The notes under the pieces: generated by a model
Database searches by the model: none
What the model was told of the DNA's origin: nothing
What the model saw: only the letters and a program-made list of their open reading frames with translations
Program-made: the position numbers and the translations under genes
Source: Acetobacterium wieringae
Lineage (GTDB): Bacteria; Bacillota; Clostridia; Eubacteriales; Eubacteriaceae
DNA: 64,000 bases
Direction: 5' to 3'
NCBI RefSeq assembly: GCF_001766835.1
Contig: NZ_LKEU01000027.1
Coordinates: 62,001 to 126,000 of the forward strand
Shown: positions 50,770 through 59,171 of the stretch, piece after piece
Numbering within the stretch: the stretch's first letter is position 1
Layout of the letters: every line of letters starts with the position of its first letter

Positions 50770-51845
50770 TTGAAATAAAAGATCTGTCGAAAAGCTATGG
50801 TCAGCTACAGGTGCTAAAGGATATCAACACCGAGATTAAAAAAGGCGAGGTGATCTCGATTATCGGGCCGTCGGGCTGTGGTAAGTCGACTTTTTTGCGG
50901 TGCATTAATCTGCTTGAAAAGCCGACTGCCGGAGAAATTTATATTGAAGGGCAGAATATTCTCGATAAAAATGCCGATGTAGCAAAATTACGCCAGAAAA
51001 TGGGGATGGTTTTTCAGTCCTTTAACCTCTTTTCCCACCTGATGATCATCGAAAATTTGATGCTGGGGCCGGTTAATCTACTCAAAATCCCGCGTCAGCA
51101 AGCTTATGAAGAAGGGCTGGCCTATCTGGAAATGGTCGGGCTGCGGTCAAAAGCGCTGGCCTTTCCGGACGAATTATCCGGCGGCCAGAAACAGCGGGCG
51201 GCGATCGCCCGAACCCTGGCGATGAAACCCGAGGTGGTGCTCTTTGATGAGCCCACCTCGGCCCTGGATCCGACCATGGTCAGCGAAGTGCTGGGGGTGA
51301 TCCGCAAGCTGGCATCAACCGGGATGACAATGATGATTGTAACCCATGAGATGAAGTTTGCCCGGGATGTTTCCAGCCGGGTCTTCTATATGGATGAGCA
51401 GGGCATTTACGAAGACGGAGCACCGGCAGAAATTTTTGACCATCCACAGAAGCCCAAGACCCGGGCCTTTATCCGGAAGATTTCAGCCTTTGAATATACG
51501 GCGGCAGGCAGCGGCTTTGATCTTTATGAACTTAATGCCAAAATCGAAAGCTTCCTTAAAAAACAGATGTTTTCCGATCGGCAGATTATGAATGTCCAGC
51601 TGGTTTGTGAAGAACTGGTGCTGGCCATTCTATTGCGGGCCTTTCCCAGAGCCAGTGTCACACTTTTAGTTGAGTATTCGGATTTAAGCGGTGAGGTGAC
51701 CATCCAGGCCAGTTTTTCCGGGGATGCCTATGATCTGGCGCAGAGCAATGAAAATGAACTATCCCTGGCGATCATCAACACCTATGCAAAATCGCTTGAC
51801 GTGAGTCATGAAGCGGGCCGAAATACGGTTAAGGTAATTATTTAA
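50766..51845 (+). CDS. Amino-acid-type ABC ATPase with extra RsbW-like C-terminal domain
   Basis: A 359-aa protein. Residues 1-245 form a GlnQ/HisP-type ATPase with Walker A GPSGCGKST, Q-loop MVFQSFNLFSH, signature LSGGQKQRAAIARTL, Walker B VVLFDEPTSALDP and H-loop IVTHEMKFARDV. Normal members end there. Here about 110 more residues follow (FDLYELNAKIESFLKKQM, IMNVQLVCEELVLAILLRAF, then alternating strands ending VSHEAGRNTVKVII). The pattern matches the RsbW-like fold, with EEL of the N-box kept but Asn and the glycine boxes degenerate. It may be a docking or regulatory domain. Coupled to the permease by ATGA overlap. Confidence 0.88.
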   Translation: MIEIKDLSKSYGQLQVLKDINTEIKKGEVISIIGPSGCGKSTFLRCINLLEKPTAGEIYIEGQNILDKNADVAKLRQKMGMVFQSFNLFSHLMIIENLMLGPVNLLKIPRQQAYEEGLAYLEMVGLRSKALAFPDELSGGQKQRAAIARTLAMKPEVVLFDEPTSALDPTMVSEVLGVIRKLASTGMTMMIVTHEMKFARDVSSRVFYMDEQGIYEDGAPAEIFDHPQKPKTRAFIRKISAFEYTAAGSGFDLYELNAKIESFLKKQMFSDRQIMNVQLVCEELVLAILLRAFPRASVTLLVEYSDLSGEVTIQASFSGDAYDLAQSNENELSLAIINTYAKSLDVSHEAGRNTVKVII

Positions 51846-51896
51846 CCAGCCCAACAAAAATAACTCACGTTGCGCTCGACGAACGATGATTTTACC

Positions 51897-51932
51897 AAAC
51901 GCCTCCGAATCAAAGCCGATTCGGAGGTGTTT
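51897..51932 (+). terminator. Hairpin after the partner-switch/transport operon
   Basis: A stem of 15 pairs (51897-51911 with 51918-51932, one G-T) with a 6-base loop. The following T-run is only three bases, so termination may be partial. Confidence 0.65.
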
Positions 51933-51989
51933 GACGTAGTAAATAAATAGGATTGGCTGCGAAAACGGTTTCAATTCGGTGAGTGATTA

Positions 51990-51998
51990 TGCTATACT
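51990..51998 (+). promoter_or_regulatory. Extended -10 ahead of PPDK-like gene
   Basis: TGCTATACT at 51990-51998 is an extended -10. TTTCAA at 51969-51974 is a possible -35 with an 18-base spacer. The same TGCTATA(A/C)T form precedes the operon at 42573 and the MFS gene at 60065. Confidence 0.6.
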
Positions 51999-52054
51999 GA
52001 GGAAAAGGTAAAGCCGACATTTACCCAAATAGATTGAATCAGGGGGATAATAAA

Positions 52055-55000
52055 ATGGCTAACGTGTTTTCTTCAAAGGCCTTAGAGGCCAATCTTAATC
52101 AGACCCGGGAAACCCATATTGAAATCCCGGAGCAACAGCAGTGGTTCGGTGAATTATCAAAAGAGTACTGGGGGATTCATAAACGGACCCAGGAATTTTT
52201 AATCGAGCTCAATCATAAATATCGTAATAATCGCTATGTCATCGAGTCGCTGCAGACCATTTGTCTGGGTGATATCTGGCTCTATCATGATCTACCGGAG
52301 TCAGAACAGGCTTTCACCGTTCTGGTGGAGATAATCCGCTCAGTGCTGCGATCCAAACTCAAAGACAGCCAGCGGACGCTGCTCAGCCAGGTTCTGATCC
52401 GTTTTATGGATCGGCTGGCCAGTTTTGATGCGTATCCCAAAGCGGTTATTTTTTTATGTATCGATGTCCTTAAGGAGGATATGGCTCAGCATGAACTGCT
52501 TTATGTCAAGAATTCCGGTGTGTTCAAAATTTATCTCAATAAGGTGGCAGCAGAGCCTGAATTTGCTGAAATTCTGGAAGCGATCGTTGCACATCTTCTG
52601 GATCAGTGCATTGATTTCTGGGAGCAAAGCTCTCAGGCCGAGGTTTGGTTTAACTCCCGGCAGAAATTGTTCCCCCATTTACAGGCAACCGATATTGAGG
52701 CCATTGGGCAGGTATTTTTTGAAGCTCTCAGAACCCGTCGCCAACAGGCGATTCATTGGCCGGAACTTAAGGAGCAGCTGTTCTTCAATGACATCGCCAA
52801 CTATTTCCGCAGTTTTTCAGAAAAATTTCCGACTCATATCGAAACCATCTATTATCTGTATTATCTCCTGCATTTACCGGGCATGGCAACTCTGAACGAC
52901 CATCTGATCTACGATATCAACCGGAATCTGGGCAATATTTTTGATGAACTGGATTCCCAGGATATTACCGAATTTATCAACACCATCATGGCCGAGTTTC
53001 AGGAACTCAGGCAGGAGCATGGCGATACCGTGCTGGACTGTCTGCTGACGTTGGGTAAAGAAATCATTGCCACCGGGGATCGAGCCAATATCGATTATTT
53101 TACCAAAGCGCTGATCGGACTGGGTTTTAACGCTCCGGGGAAATTAAGTCTCAATAGTGACTGGCAGATTCTGATTGATTCGAACCACGTTAAAAATATT
53201 CGGGTCTGGCTGGAATTAATCGAGGAAGATCCTCGGGCGATGCGGGAGCTGTTGGCGGCGCTGATTGTCAACCTCAAGCTGGGGGGGATCTTTATTTCGG
53301 ACACTGATCTGTTTCAGCGGGATATTACCCGGCTGCTTAACAGTCAGATCACCCCGGTTTACCGCGAAATCAAGCAGCTGGCCCGGATATTTCCGGTCTA
53401 TTTCAAAGAAATCGGCGCCGAGGGCGAGCTCCGGGATGTGACCACTGCCATTGATGAGGCCTCCCGGCGCAAGGATCGACTGATTCATTTTATGCGCAAA
53501 CAGATCCATATCGAAAGTAACAATACGCATATTGATCTGGCCCGGAAAATCATTACCTATTGGTATGACGGCAATAAGGAACCGCTAAAGGAGCTGATTC
53601 CCCAGGAAATTTATGAAAGTCTTGATCCTCAAAGCAAGTGGTTTAGCCGACCCCATGACACGATGATCGGGCTGTGTCAGGAGCTGGAAACCACCCCGGT
53701 TGGGCTGTTACGTCTGGATATTGAGGCGATCCGGGCGGGATTGCACCGGTTTGGTTCGGAACAGGGGCTGGACAACAAGCGGGTACTCGATCTTTTTCGG
53801 GTTTATTTCCTGCTGCTGGAAAAGTACTCCTTTGAATTTGATGATGTGCTGGCCATGCTCAGCGGTTACAGCCCCAATCTGACTGGTGATCTGAGTGAAT
53901 TAAAAAACTGCCTGAAACAAAATGATCAGGAAGCGGCGATCCGCCAGATTTATCAGCATATGAACCGCCTTAAAACGATTATTCTGGATCCCCGTCCTAG
54001 CGAAGCCTCTGAAAACATATATTACAAGCGCCATATCGCCGCCGATATTCCCTCGATGTATGGCGAATATGTGGAGCCCAAATTTGATGCCCTGGGGCTG
54101 ATGTATCGGCTCGAACGAACCGTAGCCAAACTGATGACCCAGATTACCCAGCCCTTTAACGCTGAGTACATTACGGCCAAAACCTTTCGTCAGATTTATC
54201 ATATTCTGCTGCTGTTTAAGGATGGCCTGGAGCTGGACGGAATTGTTAATCAGGGGCTTAATTCTCATCTCGATATGCTGAAATTCGGGCTGGCCTCGCC
54301 CAGCTTTTCGATCCATCAATATATCAATATTTTTCAGTTTATGGCCAATGATATCAAACAGATTATCAGCGAATACTTTTTCGATCTTTTTGAGATTCCG
54401 ATGCGGGTTATTATTCCTCAGATTCTGGTGGCAAAACAGGAAAAAGTGGTTGGCGATGAGCGCCGACTCTATCATATTGAATCTGAGAAATTCCTCCGGG
54501 ACAACCTGTCCACCGCTTTTCTGGTTCAGGATCTGGATAACTTTATCACCGACACCATCAGCGGGCTGAGAAGCCTGATGAAAAACTATTCCAGTTCCTT
54601 TATTGAAAGCATGCTGACATACGACCCGGATATTTCGTTCAGCCTCCTGACCGAAGCCACGCTTGCTATTGATAACCCGGTTTTTCTGGGAGCCAAGGCT
54701 TATTTTTTGAAGAAGCTGATCAACTATGGCTTTCATGTTCCGCCGGGATTTGTGATCACCACCGAAGTATTCCGGCACAAGGAAACCATTGAGGGCCATC
54801 CGGATATGCGGCGGGATATGGATTGGCAGATCCAAAAACATATTGCAATGATTGAGACGATCACCGGCCAAACCTTTGGCAGTGCCGAAAATCCGCTGTT
54901 CTTTTCGATCCGCTCGGGTTCATCCATTTCTTTGCCCGGGGCCATGAAAACATTTTTAAACGTCGGCATGAATGATGAAATCGCGGCCGCCTTCAGCCAA

Positions 55001-56143
55001 CAGCAGGGCTATGGTTGGACGGCTTGGGATTGTTATCGGCGCTTTTTGCAGAGCTGGGGGATGGCCTATGGCATTGACCGGGATGTGTTTGACCGGGTGA
55101 TGCTGGAATATAAACAGCAGTGGGGCGTGACGCTAAAAATCAACTTCAGTCCCGAGCAGATGAGAACCATTGCTTTTAGCTATAAAATGGTTTTAACGGA
55201 CTATCAAATCGAAATTGAAAACGACCCCTTCAAGCAGCTGAAACAGGCCATTGGCTCGGTTTTGGATTCATGGTTTTCGGAAAGTGCCGTCTACTATCGG
55301 GATCATCTGCAGATTGCAAAGGACTGGGGCACCGCTGTGGTGGTTCAGAAAATGGTGCTGGGCAACCGTTCGGCCCGCTCTGGTACTGGGGTGGTATTTA
55401 CCAGTAGTCCTTTTAACGGCTGCGCCGGGATCAATCTTTACGGTGATTTTGCCCTCTGCAGTCAGGGTGAAGATGTGGTTTCCGGCCTGGTCAATACCCT
55501 GCCGATTAGCGAGGCACAAAGAAAACGGGATTATCGGGACAGCAGTCTGTCCTTGGAATCGGGCTTTCCCAATATCTACCAGGCACTGACGCGTTATGCG
55601 GTTCGACTGATCGAAGAATATGGTTTTGTCCACCAGGAAATAGAGTTTACCTTTGAGTCTGATAACCCGGAAGATCTATATATTCTCCAGACGAGGAATC
55701 AGAACCTCAAAAAACAGACAGCTTTTTCCAGCTTTCTGCCAGCACCCAATCAAATGGAACTGGTTGGTCACGGCATCGGCATGAGCAGTGCGGTGTTGTC
55801 CGGGCTTTTGGCCTTTGATATGGCGGATATGGAGGGTTTAAAACGACACTGTCCCGAGGCCAAAATTATTCTGGTGCGACCGGATACGGTTCCGGATGAT
55901 ATTCCCTTAATTTTTGTCTGCGACGGGCTGATCACCGCCAAGGGCGGGGTCACCTCCCATGCTGCCGTGGCGGCTGCCAGCGTTGGTAAGGTTTGTATTG
56001 TTAAATGTAAGGGGTTGGAAGTCAATGATTCAACCAAAGAATGTACCATCAATGGGCATCGCTTTAAATCGGGAGATCCTATCTCCATCGACGGTGGGCT
56101 GGGGAATATTTACAAGGGGAATTATGAGATCGGTGAGATTTAA
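52055..56143 (+). CDS. 1362-aa PPDK-like protein: unknown helical N-terminus, PEP/pyruvate-binding and phosphohistidine domains
   Basis: The first about 860 residues are mainly helical and unrecognised. From about 865 to 1225 comes the nucleotide-binding domain of pyruvate,phosphate dikinase/PEP synthase: AKAYFLKKLINYGFHVPPGFV, FFSIRSGSSISLPGAMKTFLN, VVVQKMVLGNRSARSGTGVVF, CSQGEDVVSG and HQEIEFTFESDNPEDLYILQTRNQ. Then the swivelling domain carries the phospho-His in GGVTSHAAVAAASVGK near residue 1297. The C-terminal PEP/pyruvate TIM barrel is absent. It may transfer phosphate from ATP to another acceptor, as in rifampicin or glucan phosphotransferases. TTG 52034 is in frame, but GGGGGA before ATG 52055 decides. 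Confidence 0.88.
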   Translation: MANVFSSKALEANLNQTRETHIEIPEQQQWFGELSKEYWGIHKRTQEFLIELNHKYRNNRYVIESLQTICLGDIWLYHDLPESEQAFTVLVEIIRSVLRSKLKDSQRTLLSQVLIRFMDRLASFDAYPKAVIFLCIDVLKEDMAQHELLYVKNSGVFKIYLNKVAAEPEFAEILEAIVAHLLDQCIDFWEQSSQAEVWFNSRQKLFPHLQATDIEAIGQVFFEALRTRRQQAIHWPELKEQLFFNDIANYFRSFSEKFPTHIETIYYLYYLLHLPGMATLNDHLIYDINRNLGNIFDELDSQDITEFINTIMAEFQELRQEHGDTVLDCLLTLGKEIIATGDRANIDYFTKALIGLGFNAPGKLSLNSDWQILIDSNHVKNIRVWLELIEEDPRAMRELLAALIVNLKLGGIFISDTDLFQRDITRLLNSQITPVYREIKQLARIFPVYFKEIGAEGELRDVTTAIDEASRRKDRLIHFMRKQIHIESNNTHIDLARKIITYWYDGNKEPLKELIPQEIYESLDPQSKWFSRPHDTMIGLCQELETTPVGLLRLDIEAIRAGLHRFGSEQGLDNKRVLDLFRVYFLLLEKYSFEFDDVLAMLSGYSPNLTGDLSELKNCLKQNDQEAAIRQIYQHMNRLKTIILDPRPSEASENIYYKRHIAADIPSMYGEYVEPKFDALGLMYRLERTVAKLMTQITQPFNAEYITAKTFRQIYHILLLFKDGLELDGIVNQGLNSHLDMLKFGLASPSFSIHQYINIFQFMANDIKQIISEYFFDLFEIPMRVIIPQILVAKQEKVVGDERRLYHIESEKFLRDNLSTAFLVQDLDNFITDTISGLRSLMKNYSSSFIESMLTYDPDISFSLLTEATLAIDNPVFLGAKAYFLKKLINYGFHVPPGFVITTEVFRHKETIEGHPDMRRDMDWQIQKHIAMIETITGQTFGSAENPLFFSIRSGSSISLPGAMKTFLNVGMNDEIAAAFSQQQGYGWTAWDCYRRFLQSWGMAYGIDRDVFDRVMLEYKQQWGVTLKINFSPEQMRTIAFSYKMVLTDYQIEIENDPFKQLKQAIGSVLDSWFSESAVYYRDHLQIAKDWGTAVVVQKMVLGNRSARSGTGVVFTSSPFNGCAGINLYGDFALCSQGEDVVSGLVNTLPISEAQRKRDYRDSSLSLESGFPNIYQALTRYAVRLIEEYGFVHQEIEFTFESDNPEDLYILQTRNQNLKKQTAFSSFLPAPNQMELVGHGIGMSSAVLSGLLAFDMADMEGLKRHCPEAKIILVRPDTVPDDIPLIFVCDGLITAKGGVTSHAAVAAASVGKVCIVKCKGLEVNDSTKECTINGHRFKSGDPISIDGGLGNIYKGNYEIGEI

Positions 56144-56171
56144 GGATGGGAGTTAACTTGATAATAGATTA

Positions 56172-56221
56172 CGATATAACGAAAACGAATACGAATAAGT
56201 GAGATGGTTTTCGTTATATCG
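56172..56221. promoter_or_regulatory. 15-bp perfect inverted repeat operator ahead of XRE gene
   Basis: CGATATAACGAAAAC at 56172-56186 and its exact complement GTTTTCGTTATATCG at 56207-56221 are 20 bases apart. The right arm is also part of a shorter dyad TTTTCG-TTATAT-CGAAAA (56208-56225), and CGAAAACGA occurs twice. Half-site repeats like this suggest cooperative binding by a dimeric regulator, probably the XRE protein encoded just downstream. Confidence 0.65.
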
Positions 56222-56363
56222 AAAACGATCAGTAGAAATAATTGCGAGTTCTTTTTAGGGAAGCGTGTTTGATCGTGACAGCAGAAACAGCCGAAACTCT
56301 ACGGAGCGTCGATTGAATAAATTCCATCGATCAATTACTATAGTTCATATGGAGGTACGACAA

Positions 56364-56966
56364 TTGGATTGTAATAAGGTAGGCTACCTACTAAAGGCCT
56401 TACGAAGCGAAAAGGCGATGACCCAGAAACAGGTTGCTGAGCGGATGCACCTCAGTGATAAGACCATCTCCAAATGGGAGCGGGGCCTGGGTTGTCCGGA
56501 TGTATCCCTGCTGGGAGAACTTTCACAACTGTTTGAGGTAAATATTGAAAAAATACTATTGGGAGATCTGGAACTGAATGATATGGAAACTGGAAACTTG
56601 AAACGAATAAAATTTTATGTTTGTCCCAACTGTGGCAACGTAATCAGCACCACTGGCGATGCCGAGCTTTCCTGCTGCGGTCGCAAACTGGCACCACTGG
56701 TGGCAAAACCAGCCGATGAAAAACACAGAGTAACCATCCAGGATGACGATGGAGAATATTATATTACCTTTGATCACGAAATGACCAAGGCCCATTTTAT
56801 TTCTTTTGTGGCCTATGTATCAAGTGATCGCAGCTTGTTTGTCAGGCTTTATCCCGAGCAGACGGCGGCTCTACGACTGCCGAAAATGAGTGGCGGCAGG
56901 CTGGGCAAAAAGTTTGGCAGCAAACTGTACTATTATTGCAGCAAAGATGGTCTTTGGGTGTTGTAA
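56364..56966 (+). CDS. XRE-family regulator with desulfoferrodoxin-like zinc ribbon
   Basis: A 200-aa protein. The helix-turn-helix (about 5-60; MTQKQVAERMHLSDKTISKWERGLG) is followed by a desulfoferrodoxin N-terminal-type metal site (about 88-110, FYVCPNCGNVIS and ELSCCGRKL, four Cys). A desulfoferrodoxin-like beta domain (about 118-200) contains ITFDHEMTKAHFISFVAYV. It is probably a redox- or metal-responsive repressor. Frames are open from 56265 and an ATG exists at 56349. However, GGAGG at 56351-56355 lies 8 bases before TTG 56364, which gives the family-like LDCNKVGYLLKALR. A large dyad lies upstream. Confidence 0.85.
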   Translation: MDCNKVGYLLKALRSEKAMTQKQVAERMHLSDKTISKWERGLGCPDVSLLGELSQLFEVNIEKILLGDLELNDMETGNLKRIKFYVCPNCGNVISTTGDAELSCCGRKLAPLVAKPADEKHRVTIQDDDGEYYITFDHEMTKAHFISFVAYVSSDRSLFVRLYPEQTAALRLPKMSGGRLGKKFGSKLYYYCSKDGLWVL

Positions 56967-57000
56967 GCAAAATAGATACAGGTTAAGGAGAATTAAGTTT

Positions 57001-57366
57001 ATGGAAACACAATCAAAAAAAGAATTAAAAGAGAACTATAAAAACAGAAGGGTTGTCGGGGGCATCTTTGGTATTAAATGTCACGGCAATGACCGGATTT
57101 GGATAAAATCAACTAAGGATATGACTGGTCAAAAAAACCGCTTTGGCTTTGCTGTTGCCACGAATTCGTGCCCGGAGCCCGCAATGCTGGAAGATTGGAA
57201 AGTCTATGGTGCCAAGTCCTTTTCATTTGTCGTACTGGAAGAAATAAAAAAAGGTGAAACGCAGAGCGAGGGAGAGTTTAGTGATGACGTTGCAACGCTG
57301 CTTGAAATCTGGGTTGATAAACAAAAGGAAGAACGAATGAATGAACACGCAATTACATCTCATTGA
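57001..57366 (+). CDS. GIY-YIG nuclease-family-like small protein
   Basis: A 121-aa protein resembling the small GIY-YIG-family proteins of Firmicutes: KNRRVVGGIFGIKCHGNDRIWI for the GIY-YIG region, NRFGFAVATNSCPEPAMLEDW and FSFVVLEEIKKGETQSEGEF. The canonical YIG is not kept, so nuclease activity is doubtful. AAGGAG lies 10 bases before ATG 57001, and frames upstream overlap the XRE gene. The 3' end overlaps the next gene by 26 bases in another frame. Confidence 0.78.
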   Translation: METQSKKELKENYKNRRVVGGIFGIKCHGNDRIWIKSTKDMTGQKNRFGFAVATNSCPEPAMLEDWKVYGAKSFSFVVLEEIKKGETQSEGEFSDDVATLLEIWVDKQKEERMNEHAITSH

Positions 57367-58003
57367 TTTTGAAAGCTGGGATCGACGACCATACTTTTAT
57401 TATTTTACTGAAATGCTGCCGACTGGATTTAGTATGAGTGTGGAGATCGATATGACAGAGGCGTATCATCTAATTAAAAAAGCTGGAAAGAAGTTTTTTC
57501 CGGCCTATCTCTATCTGACAGCAAAACTGATTACCGAGCAGCCGGAATTTCGGGTTGCTAAAACGGCCGATCAGCTGGGGTATTATGAGGTCTTACATCC
57601 TTCCTATGCCTGTTTTCATGAGGATGACAAAACCATGTCAAATATGTGGACAGAATATGATCCGGATTTTGAAGTCTTTTATCACAACTATATGGAAGAT
57701 CAAAAACGATATTCTGGGAATCACGGGATTTTGGCCAAACCAGAGCTGCCGCCGCCGAATAGCTTTATGGTGGGGATGGTGCCGTGGACTCAATTTACTA
57801 GTTATTCACCAGTCCCCTATGCGAAGGCCGATTATTATTTTCCGATCTTGCAGGCGGGCCGTTTTTTTCAAAAAGAGGGCCGGAAAATGATGCCCTTTTC
57901 GATCACTGTTCACCACGCAGTTGCTGATGGTTATCATGTGGGTTTATTTTTGGAAAAATTTCAGGATGCGATGAATCACCCCGAACAGTGGATTGGGCTA
58001 TGA
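57341..58003 (+). CDS. Chloramphenicol acetyltransferase-like protein (CAT type A fold)
   Basis: A 220-aa acetyltransferase of the CAT family. It has FESWDRRPYFYYF near the N-terminus, FFPAYLYLTAKLI and FRVAKTADQLGYYEVLHPSY. The C-terminal active site is VHHAVADGYHVGLFLEKFQ, with the HHxxxDG motif whose second His is catalytic. Many chromosomal homologues have no proven drug substrate, so resistance is not implied. Its ATG lies inside the 3' end of the preceding gene, with AAGGAAG upstream. A terminator overlaps its stop. Confidence 0.9.
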   Translation: MNTQLHLIDFESWDRRPYFYYFTEMLPTGFSMSVEIDMTEAYHLIKKAGKKFFPAYLYLTAKLITEQPEFRVAKTADQLGYYEVLHPSYACFHEDDKTMSNMWTEYDPDFEVFYHNYMEDQKRYSGNHGILAKPELPPPNSFMVGMVPWTQFTSYSPVPYAKADYYFPILQAGRFFQKEGRKMMPFSITVHHAVADGYHVGLFLEKFQDAMNHPEQWIGL

Positions 58004-58023
58004 CAAGAGTCATGGCCTTTTTT
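57996..58023 (+). terminator. Terminator overlapping the CAT-like stop codon
   Basis: GGCTATGAC at 57996-58004 pairs with GTCATGGCC at 58009-58017 across AAGA, followed by TTTTTT. The stop codon TGA lies inside the stem. Confidence 0.85.
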
Positions 58024-58087
58024 GCGTAGACGTCGATATAAAACACAAAGTATTGGCAATGCAGTCCACTAAAATGGATTCGTTTGA

Positions 58088-58435
58088 CTATTGACTGACA
58101 GCTGTTTCATCAGGGGCCTCTTCGGCCATATAATCCTTGCCCCATTCGCACATGGCATCGAGAATCGGATAAAGGCTCTGGCCGAAACTGGTCAGGGCAT
58201 ATTCAGTTTTGGGCGGCACCACCGGATAGACGGTTCGGGTGATCAGACCGTCCCGCTCCAGCTCACGCAGCTGTTGGGTGAGCATTTTTGGGGTGGCCTG
58301 GCGAACGATTTTTTGCAGTTCATTAAAGCGCAAGGTCTGATCAACCAGATTCCAGAGAATTTTTGTTTTATATTTTCCACCGATCAGACTAATGGTGGCA
58401 TCTATGGGGCAGCAGAAATGTTTTTTTTCGGTCAT
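58088..58435 (-). CDS. HxlR-family transcriptional regulator
   Basis: A 115-aa winged-helix regulator of HxlR type: CPIDATISLIGGKYKTKILWNL, LRFNELQKIVRQATPKMLTQQLRELERDGLITRTVYPVVPPKTEYALT, then GQSLYPILDAMCEWGKDY. The double Cys at residues 7-8 (HFCCPID) is the redox- or electrophile-sensing region of many HxlR proteins (YodB/HypR type). The frame is open to 58579, but GGAG before ATG 58435 fixes the start. It is divergent from a nitroreductase gene and probably controls it. Confidence 0.92.
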   Translation of the reverse strand: MTEKKHFCCPIDATISLIGGKYKTKILWNLVDQTLRFNELQKIVRQATPKMLTQQLRELERDGLITRTVYPVVPPKTEYALTSFGQSLYPILDAMCEWGKDYMAEEAPDETAVSQ

Positions 58436-58462
58436 GGGTTCTCCTTTTGTAGTTTCTTGAAT

Positions 58463-58488
58463 ACTTACTATCTTTTTGGGTAGTAAGT
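58463..58488. promoter_or_regulatory. HxlR-type operator
   Basis: ACTTACTA at 58463-58470 and TAGTAAGT at 58481-58488 are perfect inverted arms 10 bases apart, in the promoter region between the HxlR and nitroreductase genes. Their position overlaps a minus-strand TTGTCA promoter, so autoregulation is likely. Confidence 0.7.
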
Positions 58489-58617
58489 GACAAAAAAGTG
58501 CATTCTTGTTTTTATGAAAATGATTGGTAAAATGATAGCATGAATCAAGAATAGAAGCAAGAAATAGCCAAAATAGCATGGGTAAACACCCGGCTAAGAA
58601 ATAATTGGAGGAAGAAA

Positions 58618-59109
58618 ATGAACGTAATCTTTAACAGAACCAGTGTGAGAAAGTATGAAGACAAGGCAGTGGAAGCAGAAAAAATTGACCAGATTCTAAG
58701 GGCTGCGATGGCCGCTCCATCGGCCGCCAACCAACGCCCCTGGGAATTCTTTGTCGTTAAGAATAAAGAAACCCTGGCCGCTCTGGCAGACTGTAGCCCC
58801 TACGGCGGATGCATTAAGGATGCTGCTGTGGCGATTGTGCCGGTATATCGAAAAGAGATGATGATGCCAGAATTTGCCGACATCGATATGGCTGCCTGTA
58901 CTGAAAATATTCTGCTGGAAGTCACTGAACTTGGTTTGGGGGCGGTTTGGATTGGGATTGCGCCGTTGGCTGACCGGATGGAAAATGTCCGTAAAGTTTT
59001 AACGATTCCGGATCATCTTGAGCCTTACGCTATCGTTCCAATTGGTTACCCGGCAGCCGAAGCAAAGCAGCAGGATCGTTTTGAGGCAGATCGGGTTCAC
59101 TTTGAATAA
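58618..59109 (+). CDS. Nitroreductase-family flavoprotein
   Basis: A 163-aa FMN-dependent oxidoreductase. The N-terminus IFNRTSVRKYEDKAVE has the RxSxR flavin phosphate motif, then MAAPSAANQRPWEFFVV. The C-terminal half has VTELGLGAVWIGIAP and IVPIGYPAAEAKQ. It reduces nitro, quinone or similar electrophiles using NAD(P)H. GGAGG lies 7 bases before the ATG. Divergent transcription from HxlR across a dyad points to electrophile-inducible expression, as for YodB-regulated nitroreductases. Confidence 0.92.
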   Translation: MNVIFNRTSVRKYEDKAVEAEKIDQILRAAMAAPSAANQRPWEFFVVKNKETLAALADCSPYGGCIKDAAVAIVPVYRKEMMMPEFADIDMAACTENILLEVTELGLGAVWIGIAPLADRMENVRKVLTIPDHLEPYAIVPIGYPAAEAKQQDRFEADRVHFE

Positions 59110-59113
59110 TTGA

Positions 59114-59163
59114 AATCAAGCAAAAAAAATCTGACATTTTCGTCAGATTTTTTTTGCTTGATT
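59114..59163. terminator. Bidirectional terminator, 22-bp perfect stem
   Basis: Arms 59114-59135 and 59142-59163 are fully complementary across a 6-base loop. They contain a run of eight A on one side and eight T on the other, so termination works for both the nitroreductase and the convergent LOG gene. Confidence 0.92.
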
Positions 59164-59171
59164 CTGATAAG

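Noticed and set aside
53900..54871. Long minus-strand open frame (323 codons) inside the PPDK-like gene
   Set aside because: It lies wholly antisense to a gene with clear domains, has no RBS and resembles no family. It is a by-product of codon bias.
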